DNA of 64,000 nt. Origin: Gemmatimonadales bacterium. GTDB lineage: Bacteria; Gemmatimonadota; Gemmatimonadetes; Gemmatimonadales; GWC2-71-9. Numbering within the stretch: position 1 is the stretch's first letter; each line of letters begins with the position of its first letter. This document shows positions 53,854 through 64,000 of the stretch, piece after piece. The notes beneath the pieces were generated by a model, which ran no database searches, was not told where the DNA came from, and saw only the letters and a list, made by a program, of their open reading frames with translations. Both the position numbers and the translations under genes were made by a program. The DNA is taken from the NCBI GenBank assembly GCA_041390145.1, contig JAWKQM010000011.1:62001-126000 (forward strand), written 5' to 3'.

Positions 53854-56258
53854 CCTCTCCGGCTGGACAGACGACCTCCGGCACGCGCTCCGCGCCCGTC
53901 GTCACCTGGATTCGCCGCCGTGACTATCGGCACGCTCGGGCTCGCCATCGGCGCCAACGTTGGGATGTTCAGCGTGGTCGATGCGGTGCTGCTCAATCCG
54001 CTCCCGTATGGTGACGTCGATCAGGTGGTGTATGTCGCCGGGTCGGCGCCTGGCTCCGACATGCCGAGCGAGTTCGGCGTTTCCATGGAATTCCTGCCCC
54101 AGTACACCGAGCAGTCGCAGCTCCTGGAGGACGCGGCGCTTCCTTCACCTCCACGCTGCGGACCGCGGACCGGGTGGAGCGGATTCCGATGTCGGCGGCG
54201 ACCAGCTCGCTCTTCTCCACCCTCGGTTTCCACGCCGGTCGTGGGGCGGCTCCCCGTCCCTGACGACGGGTCGCGTGTCGTGGTGCTCAGCTACGGACTC
54301 TGGCAGTCGTGGTTCGGGGGGGATTCCGGCGTCGTGGGCCGCTCGTTCTCGGTTTCGGGAGACAGCCGTGTCGTCATCGGCGTCATGGGGCCCGACTTTC
54401 GCTTTCCGCTCGACGACACACAACTCTGGTTTCCGATAACCGTCGCCCTCGATTCCATCAGGCCGGGCAACTTCGGTATCCGGATGGTGGCCCGGACGAA
54501 GCCCGGCGTGACGCCGGAGGCGCTCGCCAGCGAGCTGACGGCGCTGGCGCGCCGCCTGCCGGAGCGGTTCGGGGGCTCGCCCAGGTACGCTCGTACCATG
54601 GAGCAGTACCAGGCGGTGGTGCGCCCGCTGCAAGCCCCGAGATGTTTGGCGCCGTGTCGCGCCCGCTCTGGGTGTTGTTTGGCGCGGTCGCCATCGTGCT
54701 GCTGATCGCGTGCGCCAACGTCGCGAACCTCTTCGTGGTCCGCGCCGATGTCCGGCATCGTGAGCTGGCCGTCCGCCGCGCCATCGGCGCGGGCCGCTGG
54801 CCGCTGATCCGCCTGCAGATGGCGGAGGCGGTGGTGGTGGCCCTGTTTGCCGGGGCGCTTGCGGTCGTGCTGGCCAGCTGGGCGCTCCCCCTCTTCCTCA
54901 GGGCGGCGCCCGAGGACATCCCGCGCCTCAGCACTGTCTCCCTCGGTCCCGCGTCCCTGATCTTCACGGTCATCGCCGCGCTGGTTTCCGCGGTGGCCTG
55001 CGGCCTGGTGCCGGCCATCCGGGTGTCGGAGCCCGACATGCTCCGCCTCCGCGAAGGTGGTCGGGGTGCGACGCGGCAACGGAACTGGGCGCGGGACGGC
55101 CTGGTCGTGGCCCAGACCGCCCTCGCCCTCGTGCTGCTGATCGGGTCGGGGCTCCTGGTGCGCAGCTTCAGCAAACTCTCCCGCGTCGACCCGGGGTACG
55201 ACACCCGTGACGTGTTCACCTTCCAGATCGCGCCTGAACGAGAGTCGCTGAACGACGGGCCGTCGTTTGCCCGCTTCGACCTTGCGTTCATGGACCGGCT
55301 CCGCGCCCTCCCGGGGGTCGAGTCGGTCGGGTTGGTCGAGAACGTCCCCCTGAACGAGGGAACCAGGTCGATCCGGTTTCACCCCGAGGGGGCGGACGCC
55401 GACGCGCAGCCGCTCCTGAACGTGACCTGGGCCGCGGGCGATTACTTCAAGACGATGGACATCGCCGTCCTGCGCGGACGCGTCTTCACCGACGAGGAAC
55501 AACTGTCGGGCGAGGGCAACGTCATCATCAGCGAGTCCGCCGCGAGGCTCCTCTGGCCGGATGCCAACCCGCTCGGGCGGCGGGTGAGCGCCGACCAGGG
55601 CCCGGGGGCCTTCACCGTGATTGGGGTCGTCGAGGATGTCCTCCAGGACAACTTCCGCGACCCCCCGCAGCCGGTCATCTACCTGCCCCTGGTGGGGCCG
55701 ACGCCCACGAGCTGGGCCATGTCGTCCCCCGCCTACGTCGTGAAGACCAGCCGCGCCGAGTTCATCGCGCCGGAGGTCCGCGCACTCGCACGGGAGGTCG
55801 CACCTGAGGCGCCGATGTACCGCGTGTTCACCATGGCAGGGCTGGCCCGGGATTCCATGGCGCAGCTCTCCTTCCTGATGCTCACGCTCGGCATCGCCGC
55901 CTTCCTCGCGCTGATCCTCGGGAGCGTGGGTCTCTACGGAGTGCTCTCATACATCGTTGGTCAACGGGTGCGGGAAATCGGCGTGCGCATGGCGCTCGGT
56001 GCCGAAGCCGGTCAGGTGCGCCGGATGGTCGTCCTGCAGGGCACCCGCGTCGTCGCTGTCGGGATTCTTGTCGGGTTCGTCGTGGCCCTCCTCGCGACTC
56101 GGTCGCTCGGCGCCCTGCTGTACGGGGTGGCGAGCTTCGATACCCTCACCTTCGCTGGCATGACCCTGCTGCTCATCGGGGTGGGTATTCTGGCCAGTTA
56201 CCTCCCGGCGCGACGCGCGTCGAATATCGACCCCGTCGAGGCTCTGCGCGGGGAGTAG
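53844..56258 (+). pseudogene. MacB/ADOP-type ABC permease 2, five indels in the 5' third
   Basis: Encodes a MacB-like permease of about 800 residues across several frames. Indels: deletions near 53854, 53907, 54137 and 54632, and an insertion near 54231. Read through, the product is continuous (LSGWTDDLRHALRA, HPGFAAVTIGTLGLAIGANVG, then RVVVLSYGLWQSWFGGD and MFGAVSRPLWVLFGAVAIVLLI). From 54633 to the TAG at 56256 the frame is clean (LYGVLSYIVGQRVREIGVRMALGA, PARRASNIDPVEALRGE). A real decay would usually scatter stops further along. No full-length protein can be made as the sequence stands. Confidence 0.75.
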
Positions 56259-56293
56259 TGGCCTCGGTGGCCTGGCCGTTGACGGGATGGCGA

Positions 56294-56309
56294 ATCCCAA
56301 AAGCGGACA
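56294..56309 (+). promoter_or_regulatory. Shared 16-bp motif, copy 3
   Basis: ATCCCAAAAGCGGACA in the 210-bp gap before the adaptor gene (56259-56468), which shows nothing else clear. Confidence 0.5.
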
Positions 56310-56468
56310 CCTGGCCGATTTCGGCAATGGGTAGTTGCGGCGTATCCTGTTGCCACACATTGGGTTATCGGATCGCCATGCCGGCGGCAGACAGGCACGC
56401 TTCTTCCCTTGATGGGGGTGAATCGTGCCGTTGGTTCGGAGATTGGCCTCACTTGAACAGGACCTCAC

Positions 56469-57710
56469 GTGGACGTTGCTCGCGTCAAACCGCCCAATAA
56501 GCGCCGCCCCCTCTACATAGGACTGGGGGCCGTGCTCCTCGTTGTCATGGTCGTCATGGGGCAGTTGAAGCCGGCCGCGCCGAGCGTCGAGCGCCCGACA
56601 CTGTCCATCGATTCGGTGGTGTCGGGTCCGATGGTCCGCGAGGTGCGCGCCCCTGGTTCGCTGGTGCCGGAACAGATCCGGTGGATCTCGGCGGTGGCGC
56701 CGGGCCGGGTCGAGAAGAAGCTGGTGCAGCCGGGCGAGCATGTCACCGCCAACACGGTGCTGATGGAACTGAGCAATCCCGACGTCGAGATCCAGCTGTT
56801 GCAGGCGGAGCGTCAGCTGACCGATGCGCAGGCCCAGCTGGTCGCCCTGCAGGTCAGTCTCGAGACCCAGCGCCTGAACCAGGCCGGCATCGTGGCCCAG
56901 ACGCAGTCCGAGTACCTCGAGGCGAAGCGGAACGCCGACGCCGCCAACGCGATGGTGGACCAGAAGCTGATCTCGGTGTTCGAGGCGAAGAAGGCGAAGG
57001 AACACGCCACCGAAATGACGGAGCGGCTGTCCATCGAACAGCAGCGACTCAAGCTGATTACCGACAACATCCCCGCCCAGCTCTCCGTGCAGCGCGAACA
57101 GGTGGAGCGCCTCAAGGCGGTGGTCCGCTTCCAGCGCTCGCTGGCCGGCGCCATGATCGTGCGGGCCGGCGCCAACGGCGTGCTGCAGGAGCTTCCGCTC
57201 GAGGTCGGCCAGTTTGCGCAGAGCGGCACCACCATCGCCAAGGTGGTCCAGCCTGACAAGCTGAAGGCGGTCCTCCGGGTGCAGGAGAACCAGGCGCGGG
57301 ACGTGGCGCTCGGCCAGTCCGCCGTGATCGACACCCGCAACGGCCTGGTGCGCGGGCGGGTGTCGCGCATCGACCCGTCGTCCTCCGGCGGGATGGTCAC
57401 GGTGGACGTGGCCCTCCTCGATTCGCTGCCCAAGGGGGCGCGGCCCGACCTGAGCGTCGACGGCACCATCGAGATCGAACGGCTCGGCCAGGTGCTGCAC
57501 GTCGGGCGGCCGACCTACGGGCAGGCCAACAGCACCATCGGCCTCTTCCGCCTTTCACCGGACGGGGATGAGGCGGAGCGGGTGCAGGTCACCCTCGGCC
57601 GCACCTCCGCCAACGCCGTCGAGATCGTGTCGGGCCTGCAGGCCGGTGACCAGGTGATCCTGTCCGACATGACCCGCTTCGGCTCCGTCGACCGCGTCCG
57701 CATCAAATAG
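56469..57710 (+). CDS. MacA/HlyD-type periplasmic adaptor protein
   Basis: A 413-residue membrane-fusion protein: one N-terminal transmembrane anchor (about 15-33), a biotinyl-lipoyl-like half motif, a long coiled coil (about 110-225, rich in Gln/Leu/Ala), the second lipoyl half GVLQELPLEVGQFAQSGTTIAKV, beta-barrel and membrane-proximal domains. It joins a MacB-type transporter to an outer-membrane channel, or forms a tube in export. GTG start. The ATPase gene follows after 60 bp. No TolC-like gene in the window. Confidence 0.9.
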   Translation: MDVARVKPPNKRRPLYIGLGAVLLVVMVVMGQLKPAAPSVERPTLSIDSVVSGPMVREVRAPGSLVPEQIRWISAVAPGRVEKKLVQPGEHVTANTVLMELSNPDVEIQLLQAERQLTDAQAQLVALQVSLETQRLNQAGIVAQTQSEYLEAKRNADAANAMVDQKLISVFEAKKAKEHATEMTERLSIEQQRLKLITDNIPAQLSVQREQVERLKAVVRFQRSLAGAMIVRAGANGVLQELPLEVGQFAQSGTTIAKVVQPDKLKAVLRVQENQARDVALGQSAVIDTRNGLVRGRVSRIDPSSSGGMVTVDVALLDSLPKGARPDLSVDGTIEIERLGQVLHVGRPTYGQANSTIGLFRLSPDGDEAERVQVTLGRTSANAVEIVSGLQAGDQVILSDMTRFGSVDRVRIK

Positions 57711-57770
57711 TCCGTGCACATTGACCACTCCTGACCTCGCGCATTTCTGCCTCTCTCCGGAGTTCTTGCC

Positions 57771-58484
<714 letters not shown>

Positions 58485-58497
58485 GAAGGAGCACCCC

Positions 58498-60969
58498 GTG
58501 GCCCCGATCGCCAGCACGCTCCGGTACGCCCTCCGCACGCTTCGGCGGAGCCCCGGCTACGCATTCATTGCCATCCTGACGCTGGGGCTGGGGATCGGCG
58601 CCAACACCGCCATCTTCTCGGTCATCAACGCGGTGGTGCTGCGGCCGCTGCCCTACGCCGAGCCCGACCGGCTCGTGGTCGTGAGCCACCTCTATCCCTC
58701 CCTGTCCAACCTGGTCGCGGGGGTGTCGGTCCCCGGATTCCTGGAGTACGAGAAGCAGCATCAGGCGTTCAGCGCCATGACCGCCTACACCGGTTGGGGG
58801 CCGACACTCACCGGGCATGGCGACGCCAGTCGCCTCCAGGCACGCCGGGTGGCGGGCGATTACTTCGCGACGTACGGAGTGCAACCCGCCCTCGGCCGGG
58901 CGCTCCGCGCGGACGAGTCGGTCGCCGGCAGCGAACATGTCGTGGTGCTCAGCGACCCATTCTGGCGCAAGGTCTACGGGGCCGACCCGAGCATCATCGG
59001 ACAGCGGATGCTCCTCAACGGCGAGAGCTACGAGATCGTCGGGGTGATGCCGCCGTCGTTCACGTCGATGCTCAACCGCGCCGTCGATCTCTGGACGCCC
59101 CTCGCCTTCACGCCGGCGCAGGTGGCCGGATCATGGGGCCATGAGTTCCTGGGCATGACGGCACGAATCAGGGAGGGGGTGTCCCTCGAAACGGCCCAGT
59201 CGGAAATGCACGCGCTCGCCAGCCAGATCAAGGTGGACCACCCGGATCAGTTTCCGGAGGACTGGGACCTCAGGCTCTCGCCGCTCAGCGACGTGGTCAC
59301 CTCCGTCGGCATGCGGCGCGCGATGTTCGTGCTGCTCGGGGCGGTGGTCCTGGTGCTGCTCATCGCCTGTGCCAACGTGGCCAACCTGCAGCTGGCGCGC
59401 GCGGCAAGTCGGTCGCGCGAGATTGCGGTCCGTGTCGCTCTCGGCGCGTCGCCGCGCGACCTGATCCGTCAGCTGCTGACGGAGAGCATGGTGCTGGCGC
59501 TCGCCGGCGGCGTGCTCGGCGTCCTCTTTGCCCTCTGGGGCGTGCCGGCGCTGATGTCACTCAACGAGAGCAACCTGCCGTCGGCATCCGCCATCGGGAT
59601 CGACGGCATGGTGCTGGCCTTCACCCTGGGGCTTTCCCTCCTCACGGGACTGGTCTTCGGCCTTGCCCCCGCCATGCGCGTCTCGCGCACCTCGCTCCAG
59701 GAGTCGCTGAAGGAAGGCGGCCGGGGCGCCGCCGGGGATCGCGGAGGGCTGACGCTCCGTCGGGGCCTGGTGGTGGCCACCGTCGCACTCGCGCTGACGC
59801 TTCTCGTCGGTGCCGGGCTCCTGACCCGTTCCTTTTCGCAGCTGCTCCAGGTGGACCCAGGCTTTCGTCCGGACCACCTCCTGACCTTCAACCTGGCGCC
59901 ACCGGACGCCAAGTATCCGAACGATACGGCGCGCGTCGCGTTCTTTGACCGGGCCATCCAGGCGATCACGGCGCAACCAGGAGTGATCTCCGTCGGCGCC
60001 ACCTCCGTGCTCCCCTTCACCAACAACGGAAGCACGCGGTCCTTTAATGTTGAAGGCCACGTGGTCCCGCCCAAGGGGAACATGCCCTGGGGCGACTTCC
60101 GGATCGTGACGCCCGACTACCTGGCCGCGATCGGGGCACCGCTCCTCAAGGGCCGCTTCTTCACCGCACAGGACGTGGCGGGGACGCCAGATGTGGTGAT
60201 CGTCGACCAGGAATTCGCCCGGACCTACTGGCCGGACGCTGATCCAATCGGCAAGCGCATCACCTTCAACGACTTTACCGACTCGACCATCACCTGGATC
60301 ACGGTGGTGGGTGTCGTCGGGCATACCATGCACGAAGGGCTCGACGCCGAGAGGCGGATCCAGTACTACCTCCCGCTCGCACAGGCCGGCAACGAATTCA
60401 TGGCATTCGCGGTGCGCACCACCACCGACCCGCTTGCGGCTGTGAGTGGGGTGCGTGAGGCGCTCAAGTCGGTCGATCCCGATGTGGCCCTCGCCAATAT
60501 CAACACGATGGACGAGCTGGTGTCGACCAGCACCGGCCCCCGGCGCTTCTCCATGGTGCTGCTCACGGTCTTCTCGCTCCTGGCGGCGGCGCTGGCCGCC
60601 ATCGGGCTCTACGGCGTCATGGCCTTCACCGTGGCCCAGCGGACCCAGGAACTCGGCGTGCGCCTGGCCCTCGGCGCAACGCCAGGCTCGGTCCAGCGGA
60701 TGGTCATGGGGCAGGGGATGCGACTCGCGCTGGTCGGCGTCGGCTTCGGCCTGGTGGCGGCGGTGGCCCTCACCAACCTGCTGAAGGCACTGGACAGCCA
60801 GGCCGCCGTGGGCGCCACCGACCGGCTCCTGTTCAAGGTCTCGGCGCACGATCCACTCACCTTCATCGCGATTCCGCTGCTGCTGCTGGCGGTCACCCTG
60901 GTGGCGAGCTGGGTGCCGGCGCGCCGCGCGACCGCGCTGGACCCGGTGGAGGCGCTGCGCGGTGAATAG
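58498..60969 (+). CDS. MacB/ADOP-type ABC permease 3
   Basis: An 823-residue permease with the ADOP layout: short cytoplasmic N-terminus ASTLRYALRTLRRSPGYAF, TM1 with [16 protein letters not shown], large periplasmic MacB_PCD domain, FtsX (RPLP...ANVANLQLARAASRSREIAVRVALGAS), then a second PCD/FtsX half, ending VPARRATALDPVEALRGE. GTG start with AGGAG seven bases before. Intact, unlike 1 and 2. Its last codons overlap permease 4 by eight bases. Confidence 0.92.
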   Translation: MAPIASTLRYALRTLRRSPGYAFIAILTLGLGIGANTAIFSVINAVVLRPLPYAEPDRLVVVSHLYPSLSNLVAGVSVPGFLEYEKQHQAFSAMTAYTGWGPTLTGHGDASRLQARRVAGDYFATYGVQPALGRALRADESVAGSEHVVVLSDPFWRKVYGADPSIIGQRMLLNGESYEIVGVMPPSFTSMLNRAVDLWTPLAFTPAQVAGSWGHEFLGMTARIREGVSLETAQSEMHALASQIKVDHPDQFPEDWDLRLSPLSDVVTSVGMRRAMFVLLGAVVLVLLIACANVANLQLARAASRSREIAVRVALGASPRDLIRQLLTESMVLALAGGVLGVLFALWGVPALMSLNESNLPSASAIGIDGMVLAFTLGLSLLTGLVFGLAPAMRVSRTSLQESLKEGGRGAAGDRGGLTLRRGLVVATVALALTLLVGAGLLTRSFSQLLQVDPGFRPDHLLTFNLAPPDAKYPNDTARVAFFDRAIQAITAQPGVISVGATSVLPFTNNGSTRSFNVEGHVVPPKGNMPWGDFRIVTPDYLAAIGAPLLKGRFFTAQDVAGTPDVVIVDQEFARTYWPDADPIGKRITFNDFTDSTITWITVVGVVGHTMHEGLDAERRIQYYLPLAQAGNEFMAFAVRTTTDPLAAVSGVREALKSVDPDVALANINTMDELVSTSTGPRRFSMVLLTVFSLLAAALAAIGLYGVMAFTVAQRTQELGVRLALGATPGSVQRMVMGQGMRLALVGVGFGLVAAVALTNLLKALDSQAAVGATDRLLFKVSAHDPLTFIAIPLLLLAVTLVASWVPARRATALDPVEALRGE

Positions 60970-63379
60970 CCGCCTGGCCGGGGTCCGGCTTGCAGTGCGA
61001 GGCCTGGCGCGCTCACCGGGCTTCACCTTCGTCGCGCTCGCAACCCTGGCGCTCGGGATCGGCGCCAGCACCGCCATGTTCACGGTGGTCCGTGCGGTCC
61101 TGCTCCGCGAACTCCCCTTCGAGCGCCCCGACGAACTGGTCCAGGTGGGGCACACGCGGCCGAATCGGGGGGCCGTCTTCGGTGGCTTCTCGCCGCAGGA
61201 CTTTGACGATGTGCGCGCCGCCTCAGACAAGTTCAGTTCGCTCTCGGCCTTCTTCTACCTCCCCGGCCTCGGCACCCGAAACCTCACGGGACTGGGCGAA
61301 CCGCAAAACGTCGCGGCCGTCATGGCCGACGGCCAGTTCTTCGGGACGCTTGGCGTCTCGGCGGTGCGGGGCAGGACCTTCGACGCCACCGACGACGTTC
61401 CCGGCGCCAACCAGGTCGTCGTCCTCAGCGACGCATTCTGGCGGAATACGCTCGGCGGTGATCCGGACGTCATCGGCCGGGCGGTCGAGCTCGACGGCCA
61501 GCCCTTCGAGGTCATCGGTGTCATGGCGCCGGACTTCGCCTTTCCCTCGGCCGAGCCCCAGATCTGGCTGCCTCTTTCGCTCATCACGGATAACCAAATT
61601 CCCCATGTCCGGCAGGTGCGCTGGCTCAATGCCGTGGCCCGGCTGGCTCCTGGCGTGACCGAATCGGCCGCCCGGGCGCAGGTCGGCGATGTGATGGCGC
61701 GGCTGGCGCAGGAGTATCCGGAGAGCAACACCGATTGGAACACGCCTGCCCTGCGTCCGGTCAGGGAATACCTGCTCGGCAAGGTCCGCGCGCCGCTGGT
61801 CGCCCTGATGGCCGCGGTAGCGCTCGTGATGCTCATCGCGGCCGTCAACGTGGCGCACCTCGTGCTTGCCCGCGGCCTGGGCCGAGCCGGGGAACTGTCG
61901 ATTCGCGCGGCGCTCGGCGCTACGCGGGCGCGCCTGGTCGGTCAACTGCTGCTGGAGAGCGCCATCCTCGCGACGGCCGGGGCGGCCGCCGGGCTGCTGC
62001 TCGCCTGGCTCGCCGCCCCGCTGCTCACCTCGGTGGCCACGGGGACGCTCCCGCGCGCCGGCGAGATCACCGTCGACCCCACGGTGGCGGGCTTTGCGGT
62101 CCTCGCCGGGATTGCGACCTTCCTGATTGTCGGGGTCGTCCCGGCGTTCCGCAGCGCCCAGCCAACGGCGGGAACCGCGCTCCGCGAGGGACGCGGACAG
62201 ACGAGCGGCAGTCATCGCCTGGCGGCAGGCCTCCTCGCGGCGGAAAGCGGGTTCGCGGTTCTTCTGCTGTGCGGCACGGCCCTGACGCTCTCGAGTCTCT
62301 GGAAGCTGACCCACGTCGACCCGGGGTTCTCCGCGGATCACGTGGTGTCCCTGCGGCTCGTGCTCCAGGGCGGTCGGTATGAGGCCCGCGGATATCCGGA
62401 AACCTTCCGGCGGACCCTTCTCGAGCGGCTCGCCGACATCCCAGGTGTGCTCGCCGTCGGTGGCGGCAAGCGGGCGCCGCTGACCGGGGGCGGCGAGCCC
62501 TACGAGCTTCGCGTGACGCGGGAGGGAGGCGTCGTCGATACAATCGCGCCGGCGGCGGGGACCTACATCGTCACCCCGGGGTATTTCGAGGCGCTCGCCA
62601 TCCCGATGCTGGCGGGACGGGAGTTCACCGCGGCGGATACCTCGGACGCACTGCTTCCCATTGTGGTCAGCGCCAGCCTGGCGCGGCAGGTGTGGCCGGG
62701 GCGGCCGGCCGTCGGGGAGCGCTTCCGGATGGGGGGGAGTGATGCGGTCGTCGTCGGGGTCGCCACCGACGTGCGCCACGAGAGCCTCGATCGCCCCGCC
62801 GAATCGGTGGCCTATGCGCCGCTGGCCATCTTCCAGCGCTCCGCCTTCAACGGCTTCGTGCGGGTCGCGGGTTCCCCGCTGAACTATGTTGCCGCCGTGC
62901 GGGAGGTGGTGCGCGAACTCGACCCCGACCTGCCGATCGGCGACCTCGGCCCCCTGACGTCTCAGATCGAGTCCTCGGTGTCGCAGCCTCGCCTCTTTAC
63001 GTCCCTGGTGGCGATGTTCGGCGCGGCGGCGCTGCTGCTCGCCTCGCTCGGGATCTACGGGGTGGTGGCGCAGGGGGTGGCGCGGCGCCGGAAGGAGATC
63101 GGCATTCGCATGGTCCTCGGCGCCCGCGCCGTGGCCGTCACCCGCCTGGTCGTCGGCGGGGCGCTGCGCGCCACCCTGCTTGGCTCGGCGATCGGCATGG
63201 CACTCTTCGTGGTGGTATCCCGGCTGCTGCAGAGCCAGCTCTACGAAGTGCGCGCCACCGATCCCCTCCTCCTGGCGCTCTCGGGAGCCGTCTTGCTGGG
63301 CACGGCCTGGCTCGCGGCGTGGGTCCCGGCGCGACGGGCGGCATCCATCGACCCCATCATCGCGCTCCGCAGCGAATAG
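60962..63379 (+). CDS. MacB/ADOP-type ABC permease 4
   Basis: An 805-residue paralogue of permease 3: LAVRGLARSPGFTFVALATLALGIGAS, first half with ARGLGRAGELSIRAALGATRARL, second half IYGVVAQGVARRRKEIGIRMVLGAR, and final WVPARRAASIDPIIALRSE. GTG 60962 overlaps the previous stop (GTGAATAG), so translation is coupled. The pair may act as two halves of one transporter. A separate promoter-like element then precedes a second ATPase gene. Confidence 0.92.
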   Translation: MNSRLAGVRLAVRGLARSPGFTFVALATLALGIGASTAMFTVVRAVLLRELPFERPDELVQVGHTRPNRGAVFGGFSPQDFDDVRAASDKFSSLSAFFYLPGLGTRNLTGLGEPQNVAAVMADGQFFGTLGVSAVRGRTFDATDDVPGANQVVVLSDAFWRNTLGGDPDVIGRAVELDGQPFEVIGVMAPDFAFPSAEPQIWLPLSLITDNQIPHVRQVRWLNAVARLAPGVTESAARAQVGDVMARLAQEYPESNTDWNTPALRPVREYLLGKVRAPLVALMAAVALVMLIAAVNVAHLVLARGLGRAGELSIRAALGATRARLVGQLLLESAILATAGAAAGLLLAWLAAPLLTSVATGTLPRAGEITVDPTVAGFAVLAGIATFLIVGVVPAFRSAQPTAGTALREGRGQTSGSHRLAAGLLAAESGFAVLLLCGTALTLSSLWKLTHVDPGFSADHVVSLRLVLQGGRYEARGYPETFRRTLLERLADIPGVLAVGGGKRAPLTGGGEPYELRVTREGGVVDTIAPAAGTYIVTPGYFEALAIPMLAGREFTAADTSDALLPIVVSASLARQVWPGRPAVGERFRMGGSDAVVVGVATDVRHESLDRPAESVAYAPLAIFQRSAFNGFVRVAGSPLNYVAAVREVVRELDPDLPIGDLGPLTSQIESSVSQPRLFTSLVAMFGAAALLLASLGIYGVVAQGVARRRKEIGIRMVLGARAVAVTRLVVGGALRATLLGSAIGMALFVVVSRLLQSQLYEVRATDPLLLALSGAVLLGTAWLAAWVPARRAASIDPIIALRSE

Positions 63380-63394
63380 CGCCCCGCGTGCGGC

Positions 63395-63402
63395 TACATT
63401 TC
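63395..63402 (+). promoter_or_regulatory. TAnnTTT-like element before the last ATPase gene
   Basis: TACATTTC, one mismatch from TAnnTTTG, 29 bp before the GTG at 63432. It shares the GGCTACATTT core with the M6 promoter. Confidence 0.4.
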
Positions 63403-63431
63403 CGACTCCTCATTACTCCGGCAGGATTCTC

Positions 63432-64000
63432 GTGATCCGACTCGTCAACCTCGAGAAGACGGTCCCCACCCGACCGTCACCGACTTACCTGCTCCGCCAG
63501 ATCACGATGTCGGTGTCGCGCGGTGAGTTCGTCACCATCATGGGTCCGTCGGGCGCCGGCAAGTCCACGCTGCTCTCCATTCTCGGCATGCTCGACGCCG
63601 ACCACAGCGGAGAGTTCTGGTTCAACGACCAGGCGGTGCACGCGTTGTCGCCCAGGAACCGGCACGCCCTGGCGCGGGCCTCGATCGGGTTCGTCTTCCA
63701 GAAGTACCACCTCCTCGACGACCTGACGGTCGCCGAAAATCTCGACGTGCCCCTCGGGTACCGGAACGTCCCGTCGAAGGAACGTCAGGCCATCGTGGCC
63801 GACACGCTGGACCGGTTCAACATTGTCGGGAAGAAGGACCTCTTCCCGTCCCAGCTTTCGGGCGGCCAGCAGCAGCTGGTCGGCGTGGCCCGCGCGGTCA
63901 TCGCCAAGCCGGCGCTGCTCCTGGCCGACGAGCCGACCGGCAACCTCCACTCCGAGCAGGGGCGCGAAATCATGGAGCTGTTCCGGACCCTCCACCGCGC
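63432..64000 (+). CDS. ABC transporter ATP-binding protein (3' end outside window)
   Basis: The first 189 codons of a MacB/LolD-like ATPase, cut by the window edge. GTG start with AGGA six bases upstream. Walker [11 protein letters not shown]-loop [13 protein letters not shown], signature [14 protein letters not shown] and Walker [15 protein letters not shown] are all visible. It begins [15 protein letters not shown], with a short insert before the first strand. It probably serves permease 4 or a further permease downstream. No stop is seen; frame is clear of breaks. Confidence 0.92.
   Translation, partial: MIRLVNLEKTVPTRPSPTYLLRQITMSVSRGEFVTIMGPSGAGKSTLLSILGMLDADHSGEFWFNDQAVHALSPRNRHALARASIGFVFQKYHLLDDLTVAENLDVPLGYRNVPSKERQAIVADTLDRFNIVGKKDLFPSQLSGGQQQLVGVARAVIAKPALLLADEPTGNLHSEQGREIMELFRTLHR

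Overview
The window is GC-rich chromosomal DNA from what looks like a free-living aerobic member of the Gemmatimonadota or a neighbouring FCB or Acidobacteria-type lineage. The evidence is a complete Alternative Complex III operon, several large MacB/ADOP-type permeases, many secreted metallopeptidases and lipoproteins, a predicted sphingolipid operon, and promoters that resemble the Bacteroidota TAnnTTTG element. No rRNA, tRNA, CRISPR array, phage gene or insertion sequence was recognised. Genes are densely packed, many overlap by 1-17 nt, and convergent pairs often share a bidirectional hairpin terminator.

Layout. 1-5.7 kb: the end of an M3 peptidase, infA, a cold-shock protein, and a signalling operon (GGDEF, degenerate CGNR protein, pseudokinase-kinase). 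5.7-9.5 kb: a degenerate HD protein, queE, queC, a TIGR01777 epimerase and a two-domain cupredoxin lipoprotein. 9.6-19 kb: M1, M50 and M28 peptidases, arginine decarboxylase, citrate synthase and an ADP-ribosylglycohydrolase. 19-28.9 kb: queF with an acyl-CoA dehydrogenase and its TetR neighbour, DNA polymerase IV, a propeller lipoprotein, molybdate-type ABC genes, a beta-hydroxyacid dehydrogenase and a TrmJ-like methyltransferase. 29-36.5 kb: actABCDEF. 36.5-39.7 kb: anti-sigma and ECF sigma factors, a Cys-rich protein and a plastocyanin. 39.7-43.9 kb: serine palmitoyltransferase, GNAT-type ceramide synthase, epimerase-type reductase and PAP2, all translationally coupled. 44-50.9 kb: an M6 protease with a dockerin-like tail and a partner lipoprotein, iorAB, dodecin and two flavin reductases. 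51-64 kb: a MacAB/ADOP export locus with four large permeases, the first two frameshifted.

How the genes work together. The Act complex passes electrons from quinol to cytochrome c or a cupredoxin; the plastocyanin at 39.2 kb is a possible soluble acceptor. The Spt, bCerS, CerR and PAP2 set would make a dihydroceramide-type lipid and perhaps its head group. QueC, QueE and QueF cover most of preQ1 synthesis. The 51-64 kb locus is an ATP-driven, adaptor-linked export or envelope-stress system.

The most notable observations are the compact sphingolipid operon, three genes that appear to start at CTG or ATT, promoters placed so close to start codons that several mRNAs should be leaderless, a G-rich octamer repeat just after several stop codons, and seven single-base indels packed into 1.2 kb of the permease cluster.
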